In this document: one piece after another, positions 32,496 to 41,555 of the stretch
Position numbering within the stretch: the first letter of the stretch is position 1
Layout: every line of letters begins with the position of its first letter
Origin: Bin87 sp965204905
GTDB taxonomy: Bacteria > Chloroflexota > Dehalococcoidia > Lucifugimonadales > UBA3495
Assembly: GCA_965204905.1 (NCBI GenBank)
Contig: OZ242042.1
Location: 1-64,000 of the forward strand
Reading direction: 5' to 3'
Length of the DNA stretch: 64,000 nt
Made by a program: the position numbers and the translations under genes
The notes under the pieces: model-generated
The model's database searches: none
Told to the model about the DNA's origin: nothing
Seen by the model: the letters and a program-made list of their open reading frames with translations, nothing else

Positions 32496-34043
32496 ATGAA
32501 ATATGACGTAATAGTGGTGGGCGGCGGTTCCGCCGGATGCACCATCGCCAGCCGGCTGTCTGAAGACCCGGACCGAACGGTGCTGCTCCTTGAAGCCGGG
32601 CCGGACTATCCGGTGTTCGAGCACCTGCCGGAAGACCTGAAAATGGGCAACAACGTATGGCTGTCGGCCTACGGGCCGCACAACTGGGGTTATACCGCGA
32701 AGATCACCGAGGATCAGACCGAATTGGTGATTCCCAGGGGCAAGGCCACTGGCGGGTCCAGCGCGGTGAACGGGCAGGTGCTGTTCCGGGGCATCCCCGA
32801 GGACTACGATCGCTGGGCGGAATGGGGCAACGACGAGTGGAGCTTCACCCGCGTGCTGCCCTACTTTAACAAGCTGGAGACCGACCTGGACTTCGGCGGC
32901 GACGACTTCCACGGTTCCGACGGGCCGGTTCCGGTGCGGCGCGCGCCACGCACCGAGTGGCTGCCTCACTCGGTGGCATTCGAGCGGGCGTGCCTGGACG
33001 AGGGTTTCCCCCGGGACGAGGACCAGAATCACCCTGAATCTACGGGCGTGTCGCCACGGGCGCGCAACACCATTGACGGCGTGCGGATGAGCATGGCCAT
33101 CAACTACCTGGACATCGCCCGCCACCGGCTCAACCTGACCATCCGGGGCAGCGTGACGGCTCGGCGCATCCTGTTCGACGGCAACCGGGCCGTGGGTATC
33201 GAGGCTGAAAGCGGCGGGGAGGTCTTCACGGTGGAGGCCGACGAGATCATCGTGAGCAGCGGGGCGGTGGCGTCGCCGCAGTTGCTGATGCTGTCCGGCG
33301 TCGGGCCGGCGGAGCACCTGCGCAGCCTAGGCATCCCGGTGGTGCATGACTCGCAAGGCGTGGGCAAGAACCTGCGCGACCATCCCGCCGCGTCGGTGTT
33401 GTACCTGGCCAAGGGGGAGAAGCCGGACGTGCAGGCGCCGGTGATCCAGGTGGGCCTGCGCTACACCGTCGAGGGTTCTGACCTGCGCAACGACATGCAG
33501 CTGAGTCCCAACCTGATGACCAGCGAACACCGGCCGGCCCACGTGCCAATCGACGAGGACCTGAACTACATCGGCATGGGCGCGAGCCTGCAACTGGCGC
33601 TGGGGCAGGGCGAGCTGACGTTGCAATCGACGGATCCGCACGTGCAGCCGAACCTGAACTACAACTACTACCAGGAACCCGAGGACCTGCGGCGGATGCG
33701 CGAGGCGATCCGGCTGGGGGTGCGGATGGCGGAAAAGCCCCCGTTCTCCGACCTGGTCGAGGAACGGCTGATGCCCTCCGACGAGGAGCTGGCGTCGGAC
33801 GAGTTGCTGGACGACTGGCTGCGCAAGAACTCCGGCACGTCGCACCACATATCCGGCACCTGCAAGATGGGGCCGGACTCGGACCCGCTGGCCGTGGTGG
33901 ACCAGCACCTGAAGGTCAAGGGCGTGGAGGGCCTGCGGGTGGCCGACGCCTCCATCATGCCCGACTGCATCCGCGCCAACACCAACGCCACCACGATCAT
34001 GATCGGCGAGAAGTGCGCGGATTATGTGAAAGAGGGGCAGTAA
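32496..34043 (+). CDS. GMC family oxidoreductase (choline dehydrogenase-like)
   Basis: A 515-residue FAD enzyme, clearly paralogous to 5896-7443 and of identical length. Motifs: VIVVGGGSAGCTIASRL for FAD, GKATGGSSAVNGQVLF and SGAVASPQLLMLSGVGPAEH as GMC signatures, and TSHHISGTCKMGPD plus RANTNATTIM at the active site. AGGAGGCC lies before the ATG. A VOC-family gene follows 31 bases later on the same strand, suggesting a shared pathway for an unidentified alcohol or polyol. Confidence 0.92.
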   Translation: MKYDVIVVGGGSAGCTIASRLSEDPDRTVLLLEAGPDYPVFEHLPEDLKMGNNVWLSAYGPHNWGYTAKITEDQTELVIPRGKATGGSSAVNGQVLFRGIPEDYDRWAEWGNDEWSFTRVLPYFNKLETDLDFGGDDFHGSDGPVPVRRAPRTEWLPHSVAFERACLDEGFPRDEDQNHPESTGVSPRARNTIDGVRMSMAINYLDIARHRLNLTIRGSVTARRILFDGNRAVGIEAESGGEVFTVEADEIIVSSGAVASPQLLMLSGVGPAEHLRSLGIPVVHDSQGVGKNLRDHPAASVLYLAKGEKPDVQAPVIQVGLRYTVEGSDLRNDMQLSPNLMTSEHRPAHVPIDEDLNYIGMGASLQLALGQGELTLQSTDPHVQPNLNYNYYQEPEDLRRMREAIRLGVRMAEKPPFSDLVEERLMPSDEELASDELLDDWLRKNSGTSHHISGTCKMGPDSDPLAVVDQHLKVKGVEGLRVADASIMPDCIRANTNATTIMIGEKCADYVKEGQ

Positions 34044-34074
34044 ACGACGCGATGGCCAGGGGAGGTTAGAGTCG

Positions 34075-34551
34075 ATGGAAGTCCAATGGATGAACCACAC
34101 GGGTTTCGTGGTCAGTGACATGGAGCGTTCCCTGGCGTTCTATCGGGACCTGCTGGGCCTCAGCGTCGAGCGGGACCAGATACTGGAGGGCGAGTTCATA
34201 TCGGAGCTGGTGGGTTATCCCGACGCACGGCTGCACATCGTGTACCTGGGACCTGGAGACATGCGGCACTCGGTGGAACTGATCCAGTATCTGAACCCGT
34301 CGGGCGTTGCCGTTGAAATGCCGGAGCGTTTCCAGGTGGGGGCGACCCACCTGGGCGTGATGGTGGACGACCTGGACGCCTTTTACGAGGAGCTTTCGGC
34401 ACAGGGCGTCCGGTTCGTCAGTCCGCCGGCGGAACGGCCCAACCCGGTGTATCCGGCGGCGCGCAAAGGCTGCTACATGCAGGACCCGGACGGCAACTGG
34501 CTGGAATTGCTGGAGCGCGGGCCGGCTCCGCCGGGGGCGACGTCGGTCTAG
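34075..34551 (+). CDS. VOC family (glyoxalase/dioxygenase fold) protein
   Basis: A 158-residue two-module VOC protein. It starts WMNHTGFVVSDMERSLAFYRDLLG; metal ligands are suggested by H8, the Glu in HSVELIQY, the His in ATHLGVMV and the Glu in NWLELLERG. This is typical of glyoxalase I, epimerases or ring-cleaving dioxygenases. It probably forms an operon with the GMC oxidoreductase. The reaction is not determinable. Confidence 0.85.
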   Translation: MEVQWMNHTGFVVSDMERSLAFYRDLLGLSVERDQILEGEFISELVGYPDARLHIVYLGPGDMRHSVELIQYLNPSGVAVEMPERFQVGATHLGVMVDDLDAFYEELSAQGVRFVSPPAERPNPVYPAARKGCYMQDPDGNWLELLERGPAPPGATSV

Positions 34552-34569
34552 CGGAAATAGTCCAATCTT

Positions 34570-34890
34570 TCAGGGTTCCAACCCCAGCTTTGACCGCAGG
34601 GTTTCGTACACCGATTGAAGGAACCCGCCGGCGTATTCCCGGTGGGTGAAGGACATACCGGCGGTCGCCGCATCGGATCGGGCGGCCTCGTACAACTCGA
34701 CTGCTTTGGCGTTGTCGTAAGGAAAGGGCAACTGGCCCATGTAGTGCTCGAAGTCGGCGATGTCGGCCCAGGCGATGAGCTCGTGGGGTTCGGCATCGTT
34801 GGCAGCCCAGTTTTCGCCGTCCACGCGGCCGCGCATGAGCGACCAGGCGCGCGGGCCGACGGACGGCGATTGATCTTCCCCGGACGACAT
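34570..34890 (-). CDS. Hypothetical protein coupled to a luciferase-like oxidoreductase
   Basis: A 106-residue soluble protein of unknown family (SLMRGRVDGENWAANDAEPH, ADFEHYMGQLPFPYDN, ESVYETLRSKLG-like tail). Its ATG at 34890 overlaps the stop of the LLM-family gene by one base (TGATG), so it is translated as a coupled partner. The frame is open far upstream inside the neighbouring gene, but that part is only the shadow of the neighbour. Confidence 0.65.
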   Translation of the reverse strand: MSSGEDQSPSVGPRAWSLMRGRVDGENWAANDAEPHELIAWADIADFEHYMGQLPFPYDNAKAVELYEAARSDAATAGMSFTHREYAGGFLQSVYETLRSKLGLEP

Positions 34891-35735
34891 CAGCCTATGA
34901 CCTGCTCCGCTAGGCGTTCCATCTCCTCCAGTCCGTTGGGGCCAGCGTCGGGCGGGAGGGCGACTGTGACGCGGTTGGCGCCGGCTGCCTCGTATCCGGC
35001 GATGACTTCGCGGTCGGGGGTGACGTTGGATACAATCAGTTGTATTTCGTTGGGATCGCGGCCGGCGGCCTCGGCCAGTTCGTCCATGGTGGCACGGCCG
35101 GCACGCACCTGCTCCTCGGTTACGCGCACCGGCATCCAGCCGTCGCCCCAGGCCACCACGCGCTTGAACACGTTGGCGGCGTAGCCTCCCAGGAATACCG
35201 GCGGGTGCGGTTTCTGCACCGGCTTGGGGGAGCATCTGACCGCGGGAAAGTCGTAGAAGGTCCCGTGAAACTCGGCCTCGTCCTTGGTCCAGAGTTCCTT
35301 CATGGCCAGGATGGCTTCACGGGTCTGACCCCAGCGGCGCGGGAAGTTGCCGCCCATGATCTCGGTCTCTTCCTGCAACCAGCCGGCTCCGATACCGAAC
35401 AGGAATCGGCCATTGGAGAACTTGTCCAGCGTGGCGATCTGCTTGGCCTGCATCAGGGGGTTGTGCTCCGGCACCAGGCTGATGGCGGTGCCCAGCTTGA
35501 TGGTACTGGTGACCGCCGCTGCCATCGCCAGGGCGATGAGCGGATCGCCGATGTCGGCCATTGAGGGCGGTATTGAGCCGTCGGGCGTGCCGCCGTAGCG
35601 GGACGTTGTATGCACGGGCAGGACTGGATGCTCCGGGAGCCAGAACGACTCAAACCCCAATTCCTCAGCCCGCTTCGCCAATTCTGCCGGGTCAACTGAA
35701 TTGCTGGATGCCCTGGCGGTAACCCCAATGTCCAT
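34890..35735 (-). CDS. LLM class F420-dependent oxidoreductase
   Basis: A 281-residue luciferase-like (beta/alpha)8 barrel protein of the short, F420-type subfamily. Typical segments: LGFESFWLPEHPVLP near residue 26, IKLGTAISLVPEHNPLMQAK, NGRFLFGIGAGWLQEE and GRDPNEIQL. Such proteins use F420 or FMN to oxidise small organics; SAR202 Chloroflexota carry many copies. GGAGGGC precedes the ATG. Confidence 0.86.
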   Translation of the reverse strand: MDIGVTARASSNSVDPAELAKRAEELGFESFWLPEHPVLPVHTTSRYGGTPDGSIPPSMADIGDPLIALAMAAAVTSTIKLGTAISLVPEHNPLMQAKQIATLDKFSNGRFLFGIGAGWLQEETEIMGGNFPRRWGQTREAILAMKELWTKDEAEFHGTFYDFPAVRCSPKPVQKPHPPVFLGGYAANVFKRVVAWGDGWMPVRVTEEQVRAGRATMDELAEAAGRDPNEIQLIVSNVTPDREVIAGYEAAGANRVTVALPPDAGPNGLEEMERLAEQVIG

Positions 35736-35876
35736 AGTGATGCCCTCCGTTTAGTTAGTAAGTGGGCTGATGATACCACCGCTTGCCCGCCTGATAGATT
35801 ACAATCGGCGCGTGATAATCCGCTTTCACCCCATGACTCCACCGTGCGGGGTCGGACCCCGAGCTGAGTTCACGTT

Positions 35877-37139
35877 GTGGTAGAGCCCCAAAGCGGCGGA
35901 AACCGCGCTGCGTCCTACGTGCGTCGGGCCGTGAGTCCGTGGCGCGCGTCCAACTTCCGGTGGTACTGGACGAGTTCGGCGACTCAGGCCCTGGCGCAGG
36001 GGATGCAGTTCCTGGTTTTGGGCTGGCTGGTGCTGGAGGTGACCGGTTCCAAAACGCAGTTCGGGTTGGTGGTATTCCTTTACGGAGTGCCCAACGTGGG
36101 GCTGCTGATGGTAGGCGGAGTGATTGCCGACGCCATCGACCGCAAGCGGCTGCTGATGGCGATACAGTTCACCGTTGGCGCCGTGATCTCCGTGCTGGCC
36201 GTCCTTTCGTTCACCGGCGTGGTGACCATTTGGCACATCTACCTGGCGGCGGTGCTGCTGGGTTCGTTGCAAGCGTTGAATCAGCCGGCGCGGGTGGCGA
36301 TGGTGGCCGATCTGGTGGATCAGCGCACCTTGCTGGACGCGGTGGCGCATTTCAACGCGGCGGTACACATCGGGAGGATAGTCGGTCCGACGCTGGTTGG
36401 GTTGGTGATCGACAATTTGAGCATCAGCGCCGCTTTGTTGCTCAATGGATCGTGCTACGTGGTGAGCGTGTTCTCCGTTTACTGGATCCGCATCGCACAA
36501 CGCAGTGCCAGATCAACCCACGAACCGGTACTGCGTCACTTCACCGATGGGCTGGTCCAAATCTGGCGTTCGCCGGTTCTATTGACGGTGATTGTGCTGG
36601 CCTGCTCGTGGGGAGGCTTTGGCATGAGCCACCTGGCGGCCCTACCCGCCTTCGCGTGGGACCAACTTGAAGCCGACGCCTACCACGCCGGGCTGCTGTT
36701 GTTGGCATCCGGTGTAGGCTCGTTGATCGGAAACCTGAGCATCACGTTTATGAACCGCCGCTGGCTGTACCGGTGGCTGCTGGCCTGCCTGGGGCTGTTC
36801 TGCGTATGTCTCACGCTGTTCGCATGGTCGTCCAGCTTCTGGGTGTCGTGGGCGGTGTTCTTGGTTCTGGGAGTTGCTAGCCTGGGTACCGTATGGCCGT
36901 TGGCTACGACGATCCTGCAACTGGCTACTCCGGCTGAGATCCGGGGGCGAGTGATGGGGATTTTGCACTTCACGCCCGGTTTCCACCACCTGGGGGCGTT
37001 GCCGCTGGCCGCGGCCGCCGGCTGGGTGGGCTGGTCCACGTCCATCAGCGTTGCTGCCGGGCTGTGCCTGCTGGTAACGGTCTGGTTCGGGTTGGGACGC
37101 GCGTCGGGCCGGCAGCTGGCCGCCGCGCCTGCGGGGTGA
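35877..37139 (+). CDS. MFS transporter (MFS_3/EntS-like)
   Basis: A 420-residue twelve-helix carrier. ASNFRWYWTSSATQALAQGMQF at the start, GGVIADAIDRKRLL (loop 2-3) and QALNQPARVAMVADLV mark the MFS_3 group related to enterobactin exporters and the tandem pair at 40290-42847. It probably exports a small hydrophobic compound. GTG start; no strong ribosome binding site is visible. Confidence 0.82.
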   Translation: MVEPQSGGNRAASYVRRAVSPWRASNFRWYWTSSATQALAQGMQFLVLGWLVLEVTGSKTQFGLVVFLYGVPNVGLLMVGGVIADAIDRKRLLMAIQFTVGAVISVLAVLSFTGVVTIWHIYLAAVLLGSLQALNQPARVAMVADLVDQRTLLDAVAHFNAAVHIGRIVGPTLVGLVIDNLSISAALLLNGSCYVVSVFSVYWIRIAQRSARSTHEPVLRHFTDGLVQIWRSPVLLTVIVLACSWGGFGMSHLAALPAFAWDQLEADAYHAGLLLLASGVGSLIGNLSITFMNRRWLYRWLLACLGLFCVCLTLFAWSSSFWVSWAVFLVLGVASLGTVWPLATTILQLATPAEIRGRVMGILHFTPGFHHLGALPLAAAAGWVGWSTSISVAAGLCLLVTVWFGLGRASGRQLAAAPAG

Positions 37140-37151
37140 GGGGATGTATCT

Positions 37152-37179
37152 GTAGGGGCGAGGCATGCCTCACCCCTAC
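37152..37179. repeat. TAGGGGCG family palindrome, copy 3
   Basis: Arms GTAGGGGCGAGGCA / TGCCTCACCCCTAC, one mismatch, no loop. It lies 12 bases after the MFS stop. Confidence 0.8.
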
Positions 37180-37227
37180 ACTCCCACCGAAACAATAATC
37201 TGGCGTTCAGAGACTCACTTGCGCATG

Positions 37228-39033
37228 TTAGAGCGCAAGCGCGTAACAGGCGCGGCGGGGATCGGCGCCGGTGCTGAGGGAGCGGGTTTTCGGGTCGCGG
37301 GCCGAGACGGTTGCGCCGAGGCCGCAGTTGGCGGTGCGGTGGATCTTGTGGCCGAACGCCCGCAACGCATCGGCGGTGCGCTCGGGGATTCCATCCTCAA
37401 GGTCGAGTTGGCCGGGGTAATAGACGTGGGGGAAGAAGGAGTTGACGTTGCTGGCGGTGGCGAACCGGGGCGCTTCCACAGCCTGCTGGGGGTCCATGCC
37501 GAAGACGACGGAGTTCAGGATGAGCTGGAGGTTGCCCTGAACTTGGTTGTCTCCACCGGGGCAACCCACGGTCATCACGGGCTGGCCGTCTTTGGCGACG
37601 ATATAGTTGACCAGCGTGGTGCGCGGACGCTTGCCGGGTTCCACCACGTTGGGGTGTCCCGGCTCGCAGTTAAACATCTCGATTCGGGTGCTGGGGCAAG
37701 CGCCGAGTTCGGGAAAGAACACCGACTTGGAGAACGAGCCGCCGCTGATGGTGCCGCAAACCAGGTTGCCCTGCTTGTCCAGCACGGAAACGTGCGTGGT
37801 GCCGTCGTCGCCCGAGGAGTCGGGGCCGGTGTAGATAGGTTCGGCCATCACCTGGGGAGCGGTCTTGCCGCTGAGGCGGGAGTACTTCCACGGGTCGCCC
37901 GGCTGCGGCTGCGCGGGATATGCGCCCTCGGGGTCGATGAGCTGCGCGCGTTCGGCGGCGTACTCCTTGGAGAGCAGGCCGTCGATGGGAACGGCGGCGA
38001 AGTCGGGGTCGCCGTAGAATGCCTCGCGGTCGCCGAAGCATAGTTTCAGCGTTTCCGCGACGGTGTGGATGTAGGCGGGGCTGTTGTGGCCCATGGCGCG
38101 GAGGTCGAAATTCTCCAGGATGTTGAGGGCCTGCATCAGCATCGGCCCCTGGGTCCACGTGTCCTGTCCCCAAACCTGGTGGCCGTTGAAGGTGGTGGTT
38201 ACGGGTTCGGCGAACTTGCTGTGGTAGCCAGCAAGGTCATCCATGGTGAAGATGCCGCCGACCGCCTTCGTGGACTCGACGAAACGCTCGGCGATAGGGC
38301 CGCAGTAGAAGGCATCGCGGGCGGCCTGGAGGCTGGCGCTGCGGCTGCTGGATTCGGCCACCGATGCGTCGCGCATGGTCTTCAGGGTGTTGGCGAGACC
38401 GGGTTGCACCATGAGCGCGCCGGGAGCCGGAACCTCGCGGTCGTCGTAAAACACGTCCCAGCCGCCGGGCGGGAAGTTGTCGAACTGTTCCTGGCCGGAC
38501 TCAGACTTCAGGCGTTCCAGCATGTACTCGTAGTGGGGGATGCCGTCCTCGGCGTAGCTGATGGCCGGGGCGGCTACCTCGGCAAAGGAAAGGCTGCCGT
38601 AGCGTTCCAGCATTGCGATAAAAGCATCCACGATCCCCGGCTGCGTGAAGGACAGCGGAGCGTCCATGCCCGGGCCGGTAGGGATGCGTTCGTGTCCACG
38701 GGAACGATAGAACTCCGGCGTGGCCGTGGCCGGCGCGCCGCCCTGTCCGTTGAGCGACGTGAGATCGCCGCTACCGGAGTCGTAGAGCATGAACACGCCC
38801 TCGGCGAGCAGCGAGTAGGACGCGATGGGTTCCACGACGGCGGCGGCTAGGCTGGCCGCGACCATGGCGTCGAAGGCGTTGCCGCCGGCCATAAGCATCT
38901 TCATGCCGGCCATGGAGGTCAGGTAGTGACCCGAGGAGATTACGCCCTCGTTGGAGCGGACGACGGGACGGCCGGTGTCAGGGAGGGCGTCGTCGCCCTG
39001 TTCCAGATTGTGCTCAGCTTGCCGGATGACCAT
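37228..39033 (-). CDS. Gamma-glutamyltransferase family N-terminal nucleophile hydrolase
   Basis: A 601-residue precursor that should self-cleave before T412 in GDDGTTHVSVLD to give large and small subunits. SEGVISSGHYLTS-type start, AMVAASLAAAVVEP and the C-terminal TVGCPGGDNQVQGNLQ match the family. The substrate-binding Arg of true gamma-glutamyl transpeptidases (in DFRE) is missing: the equivalent region reads SLNGQGGAPATATPEFY, so it may act on other amides or acyl groups. No signal peptide is seen, whereas classical GGTs are exported. AAGGAG before the ATG. Confidence 0.86.
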   Translation of the reverse strand: MVIRQAEHNLEQGDDALPDTGRPVVRSNEGVISSGHYLTSMAGMKMLMAGGNAFDAMVAASLAAAVVEPIASYSLLAEGVFMLYDSGSGDLTSLNGQGGAPATATPEFYRSRGHERIPTGPGMDAPLSFTQPGIVDAFIAMLERYGSLSFAEVAAPAISYAEDGIPHYEYMLERLKSESGQEQFDNFPPGGWDVFYDDREVPAPGALMVQPGLANTLKTMRDASVAESSSRSASLQAARDAFYCGPIAERFVESTKAVGGIFTMDDLAGYHSKFAEPVTTTFNGHQVWGQDTWTQGPMLMQALNILENFDLRAMGHNSPAYIHTVAETLKLCFGDREAFYGDPDFAAVPIDGLLSKEYAAERAQLIDPEGAYPAQPQPGDPWKYSRLSGKTAPQVMAEPIYTGPDSSGDDGTTHVSVLDKQGNLVCGTISGGSFSKSVFFPELGACPSTRIEMFNCEPGHPNVVEPGKRPRTTLVNYIVAKDGQPVMTVGCPGGDNQVQGNLQLILNSVVFGMDPQQAVEAPRFATASNVNSFFPHVYYPGQLDLEDGIPERTADALRAFGHKIHRTANCGLGATVSARDPKTRSLSTGADPRRACYALAL

Positions 39034-39077
39034 TATCGACTCCTTTTTGGCGTTGATTGCGGATGAAGTTTGTGATG

Positions 39078-40241
39078 CTAGGGGCCGGCGTCAGGGTCCA
39101 GGCCCAGAGCGACGCGGCCGAACTGCTGGCCGCCGAAGTCCATGAGCAGGGTGTCCCGGTGTGCGACGGCGTTGGCGTCTCGGTGGTAGCGTTGCAGCGC
39201 GACCGCATCGAACAGGGCGTGGGCGCCGCTAATGTCGAAGATGCGGTTGACCGATTGGAGGCACAATTGGATCGCGTACGCTCGGTCGCGGCGGTACCTG
39301 GCGCGGTCCAGCGCTGAATATCCTTCCCCGGCTGCGGCGCGGTCGAGGATCTCGCGGACGTCGCGGTGCATCAGCGCGCGAGCGGCGTCAACCTCGGCGC
39401 TGGCGTGGGACAGGCGAACGTGGACGGGTTGGGATTCGGCGGTGCGTCCCACGCCGGTTGTCCCCGTCAGCCGTGCTATGAATTCATCAATCATGCCGCG
39501 GGCGATGCCAATCATGGGGGCGACCAAATCCCAGCCGAGCAGCGCGGGAATCGGCGCGCGATACCTGTCCTGTCTGTGGAGTTCCCATCCGGTCCAGTCG
39601 CCGTCCCCTGCGGTGGTAACGTCCAGCACGCGGTGGGACGGCACGAAGGCATCGTCCACCACGATATCCTTGCTGCCGCTGCCGCGCAGGCCGGAGACGA
39701 ACCAGGTGTCAATTATCTCGAAATCAGTCCTGGGTATCAGCGCCCAGTTGCGCTCACCGATGCCGGGCATCACCCAGTCGGAGAAGTCGCAGCCGCTGGA
39801 GAACTCCCAGCGACCGGACAGACGGTAGCCGCCGTCAACGGGAACGCACGTGGATTTTCCGGTGTTGAGCGAACTTGCGGCGAGAGTGTCCGGACCCGGT
39901 CCGAACACTTCTTCCTGCGCCGGCAGCGGCCAGTATCCAATGAGCCAGGCGTGGGCGGCCCAGAGGCCGTAGCACCAGCCCGTGGCAGGACAGGCGCGGG
40001 ACAGTTCCTCAGCCACGTCCAGCACGAGGGCGTAGTCCACACCGAGGCCGCCGAACCGGATGGGTACGGCGACGCGGTAGAGTCCGGAAGCCATCAGGGC
40101 ATCGACGGAATCGTCGGGCAGGCGACGCAATTCCTCAGCTTCGGCTGCCCTTTTTCTGAGGGCGGGAACGAGCGCGGAAGCGCGGGCCATCAATTCCGCC
40201 GGCGCGACGGATTGCGCTCGTATGTCGATCTTGGTGGACAA
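39078..40241 (-). CDS. Acyl-CoA dehydrogenase-fold flavin monooxygenase (HsaA/HpaB-like)
   Basis: A 387-residue protein with the acyl-CoA dehydrogenase fold: VAVPIRFGGLGVDYALVLDV, ELSRACPATGWCYGL, DGGYRLSGRWEFSSGCDFSDW and SGLRGSGSKDIVVDDAFVP. This pattern is that of group D flavin-dependent monooxygenases such as HsaA and related hydroxylases, rather than true dehydrogenases with a catalytic Glu. A flavin reductase partner is not obvious nearby. The start is TTG; the context is weak, so the N-terminus may shift slightly. Confidence 0.82.
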   Translation of the reverse strand: MSTKIDIRAQSVAPAELMARASALVPALRKRAAEAEELRRLPDDSVDALMASGLYRVAVPIRFGGLGVDYALVLDVAEELSRACPATGWCYGLWAAHAWLIGYWPLPAQEEVFGPGPDTLAASSLNTGKSTCVPVDGGYRLSGRWEFSSGCDFSDWVMPGIGERNWALIPRTDFEIIDTWFVSGLRGSGSKDIVVDDAFVPSHRVLDVTTAGDGDWTGWELHRQDRYRAPIPALLGWDLVAPMIGIARGMIDEFIARLTGTTGVGRTAESQPVHVRLSHASAEVDAARALMHRDVREILDRAAAGEGYSALDRARYRRDRAYAIQLCLQSVNRIFDISGAHALFDAVALQRYHRDANAVAHRDTLLMDFGGQQFGRVALGLDPDAGP

Positions 40242-40289
40242 TTGCTCGCACCCTGCTGCTGCGACGCAATGGTATCACCTTTGGCCGCC

Positions 40290-41555
40290 TCACGCCGGGG
40301 TGGTTTCGGTTGTGTCTGGGCGGCGGTACGCTTCGACCGCTCGCCAGACCAGCGGCGTCCAGATGATCACCGGCAGCATGAACAGTATGCCGACGCCGGC
40401 GTTGACGCCGATGGCGATGGAAATGCTGAACGCCTGGGCGATGGCACCGACCTCGACGCCGCCGACCACGTGTCCCACGCCGTTGACTAGCCCCTGGGAT
40501 CCCATGATGCGGCCGCGCATGTCGGGCGGAGAGCACAGCAGCAGGATCGAACTTTGCATGACGCTGAACCCCGATTGGCCCATCCCGGCGCTCAGAAGCA
40601 CTAGGAAGGACACCACGAACCAGGGCGACCACGCGACAATGGCAACGCCGACGCCGACGATGAGGGCGCCGATGATGAAGTATCTCCCGTGGTACGTGAA
40701 CCTGGAACGGCCGGCGAGCACGATGGCGCCTAGGAACGAGCCGATGCCTTCGGCAGCGGCCAGTATGCCGCCCAGGGCAGGACCCACTTTCAAAACGTCG
40801 GTGGCCACCACGGGAATGAAGTATTGCAGCGGAAACACCATCCCGTTCATTATCAACGATACGGCCAGCACGCCCAGTACAAACTTGTTGGAGAACGAGT
40901 GCCCGATCCCCGATTTGATGCCCTGCAAAAAAGCGGTGTCCCGAACCATCCGGGCTGAGCCGTCCGGCAGGCGCATTTTGAATATGAGGAACGCCGCCAG
41001 CAGGTCAAGGACCACCAGGACGATGAACGCGCCGGTGAAGCCGTAGAACTGCACCATGAACCCGCCAATGACCGGGCCGATGATTTTGCCGCCGTTGTTG
41101 GTGAGCATCTCCAGCGACATGGCATGGGTGATGCGGTCCTGGCCGGCGATGTCGAACAGGGCGGCGCGACGGGTGGGGTCGTCAAGCACTTTGGCAGTGC
41201 CCTGCAACAGGATGGCGAGGAAAACGTGCCAAGGCTCGACAAGTTGGTAGATCAGCAGCACCAGCAGGCAGGCGGCGATGAACAGGTAAACGACGTGCGT
41301 CCCCACCATGATGCGCCAGCGGTCCAGGCGGTCGGCCAGCATTCCCGCCACCAGCGAAAGCGGCGGGCGCGGCCCGTTGAGGAAAACGGAGATCAATCCC
41401 ACCGCGAAGGCCGAACCGGTGAGTTCCAGGATGAGGTAGCCGAGCACGATCAGTTCCATGCGCCGGGAGATCTCGTGGATCCACCGGGCCGCCCACAGGA
41501 ACTGGAAATTCCGGTCTTGGAGGATGACCAGCACCGGAATGTTGCGGATACGCAT
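40290..41555 (-). CDS. MFS transporter, downstream copy of a tandem pair
   Basis: A 421-residue twelve-helix MFS_3-type carrier. FQFLWAARWIHEISRRMELI, GMLADRLDRWRIMVG (loop 2-3) and LDDPTRRAALFDIAGQDR are distinctive. By eye about four fifths of residues match the upstream copy. The ATG overlaps the stop of the upstream copy (TGATG), so both are made from one message. The third copy of this type in the window (35877-37139) is much more distant. Confidence 0.86.
   Translation of the reverse strand: MRIRNIPVLVILQDRNFQFLWAARWIHEISRRMELIVLGYLILELTGSAFAVGLISVFLNGPRPPLSLVAGMLADRLDRWRIMVGTHVVYLFIAACLLVLLIYQLVEPWHVFLAILLQGTAKVLDDPTRRAALFDIAGQDRITHAMSLEMLTNNGGKIIGPVIGGFMVQFYGFTGAFIVLVVLDLLAAFLIFKMRLPDGSARMVRDTAFLQGIKSGIGHSFSNKFVLGVLAVSLIMNGMVFPLQYFIPVVATDVLKVGPALGGILAAAEGIGSFLGAIVLAGRSRFTYHGRYFIIGALIVGVGVAIVAWSPWFVVSFLVLLSAGMGQSGFSVMQSSILLLCSPPDMRGRIMGSQGLVNGVGHVVGGVEVGAIAQAFSISIAIGVNAGVGILFMLPVIIWTPLVWRAVEAYRRPDTTETTPA

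Noticed and set aside
34891..35235. Upstream extension of the small hypothetical gene at 34570-34890
   Set aside because: This part is out of frame with and fully inside the luciferase-like gene; it is Arg/Pro/Gly-rich shadow sequence, and the TGATG overlap gives a better start.
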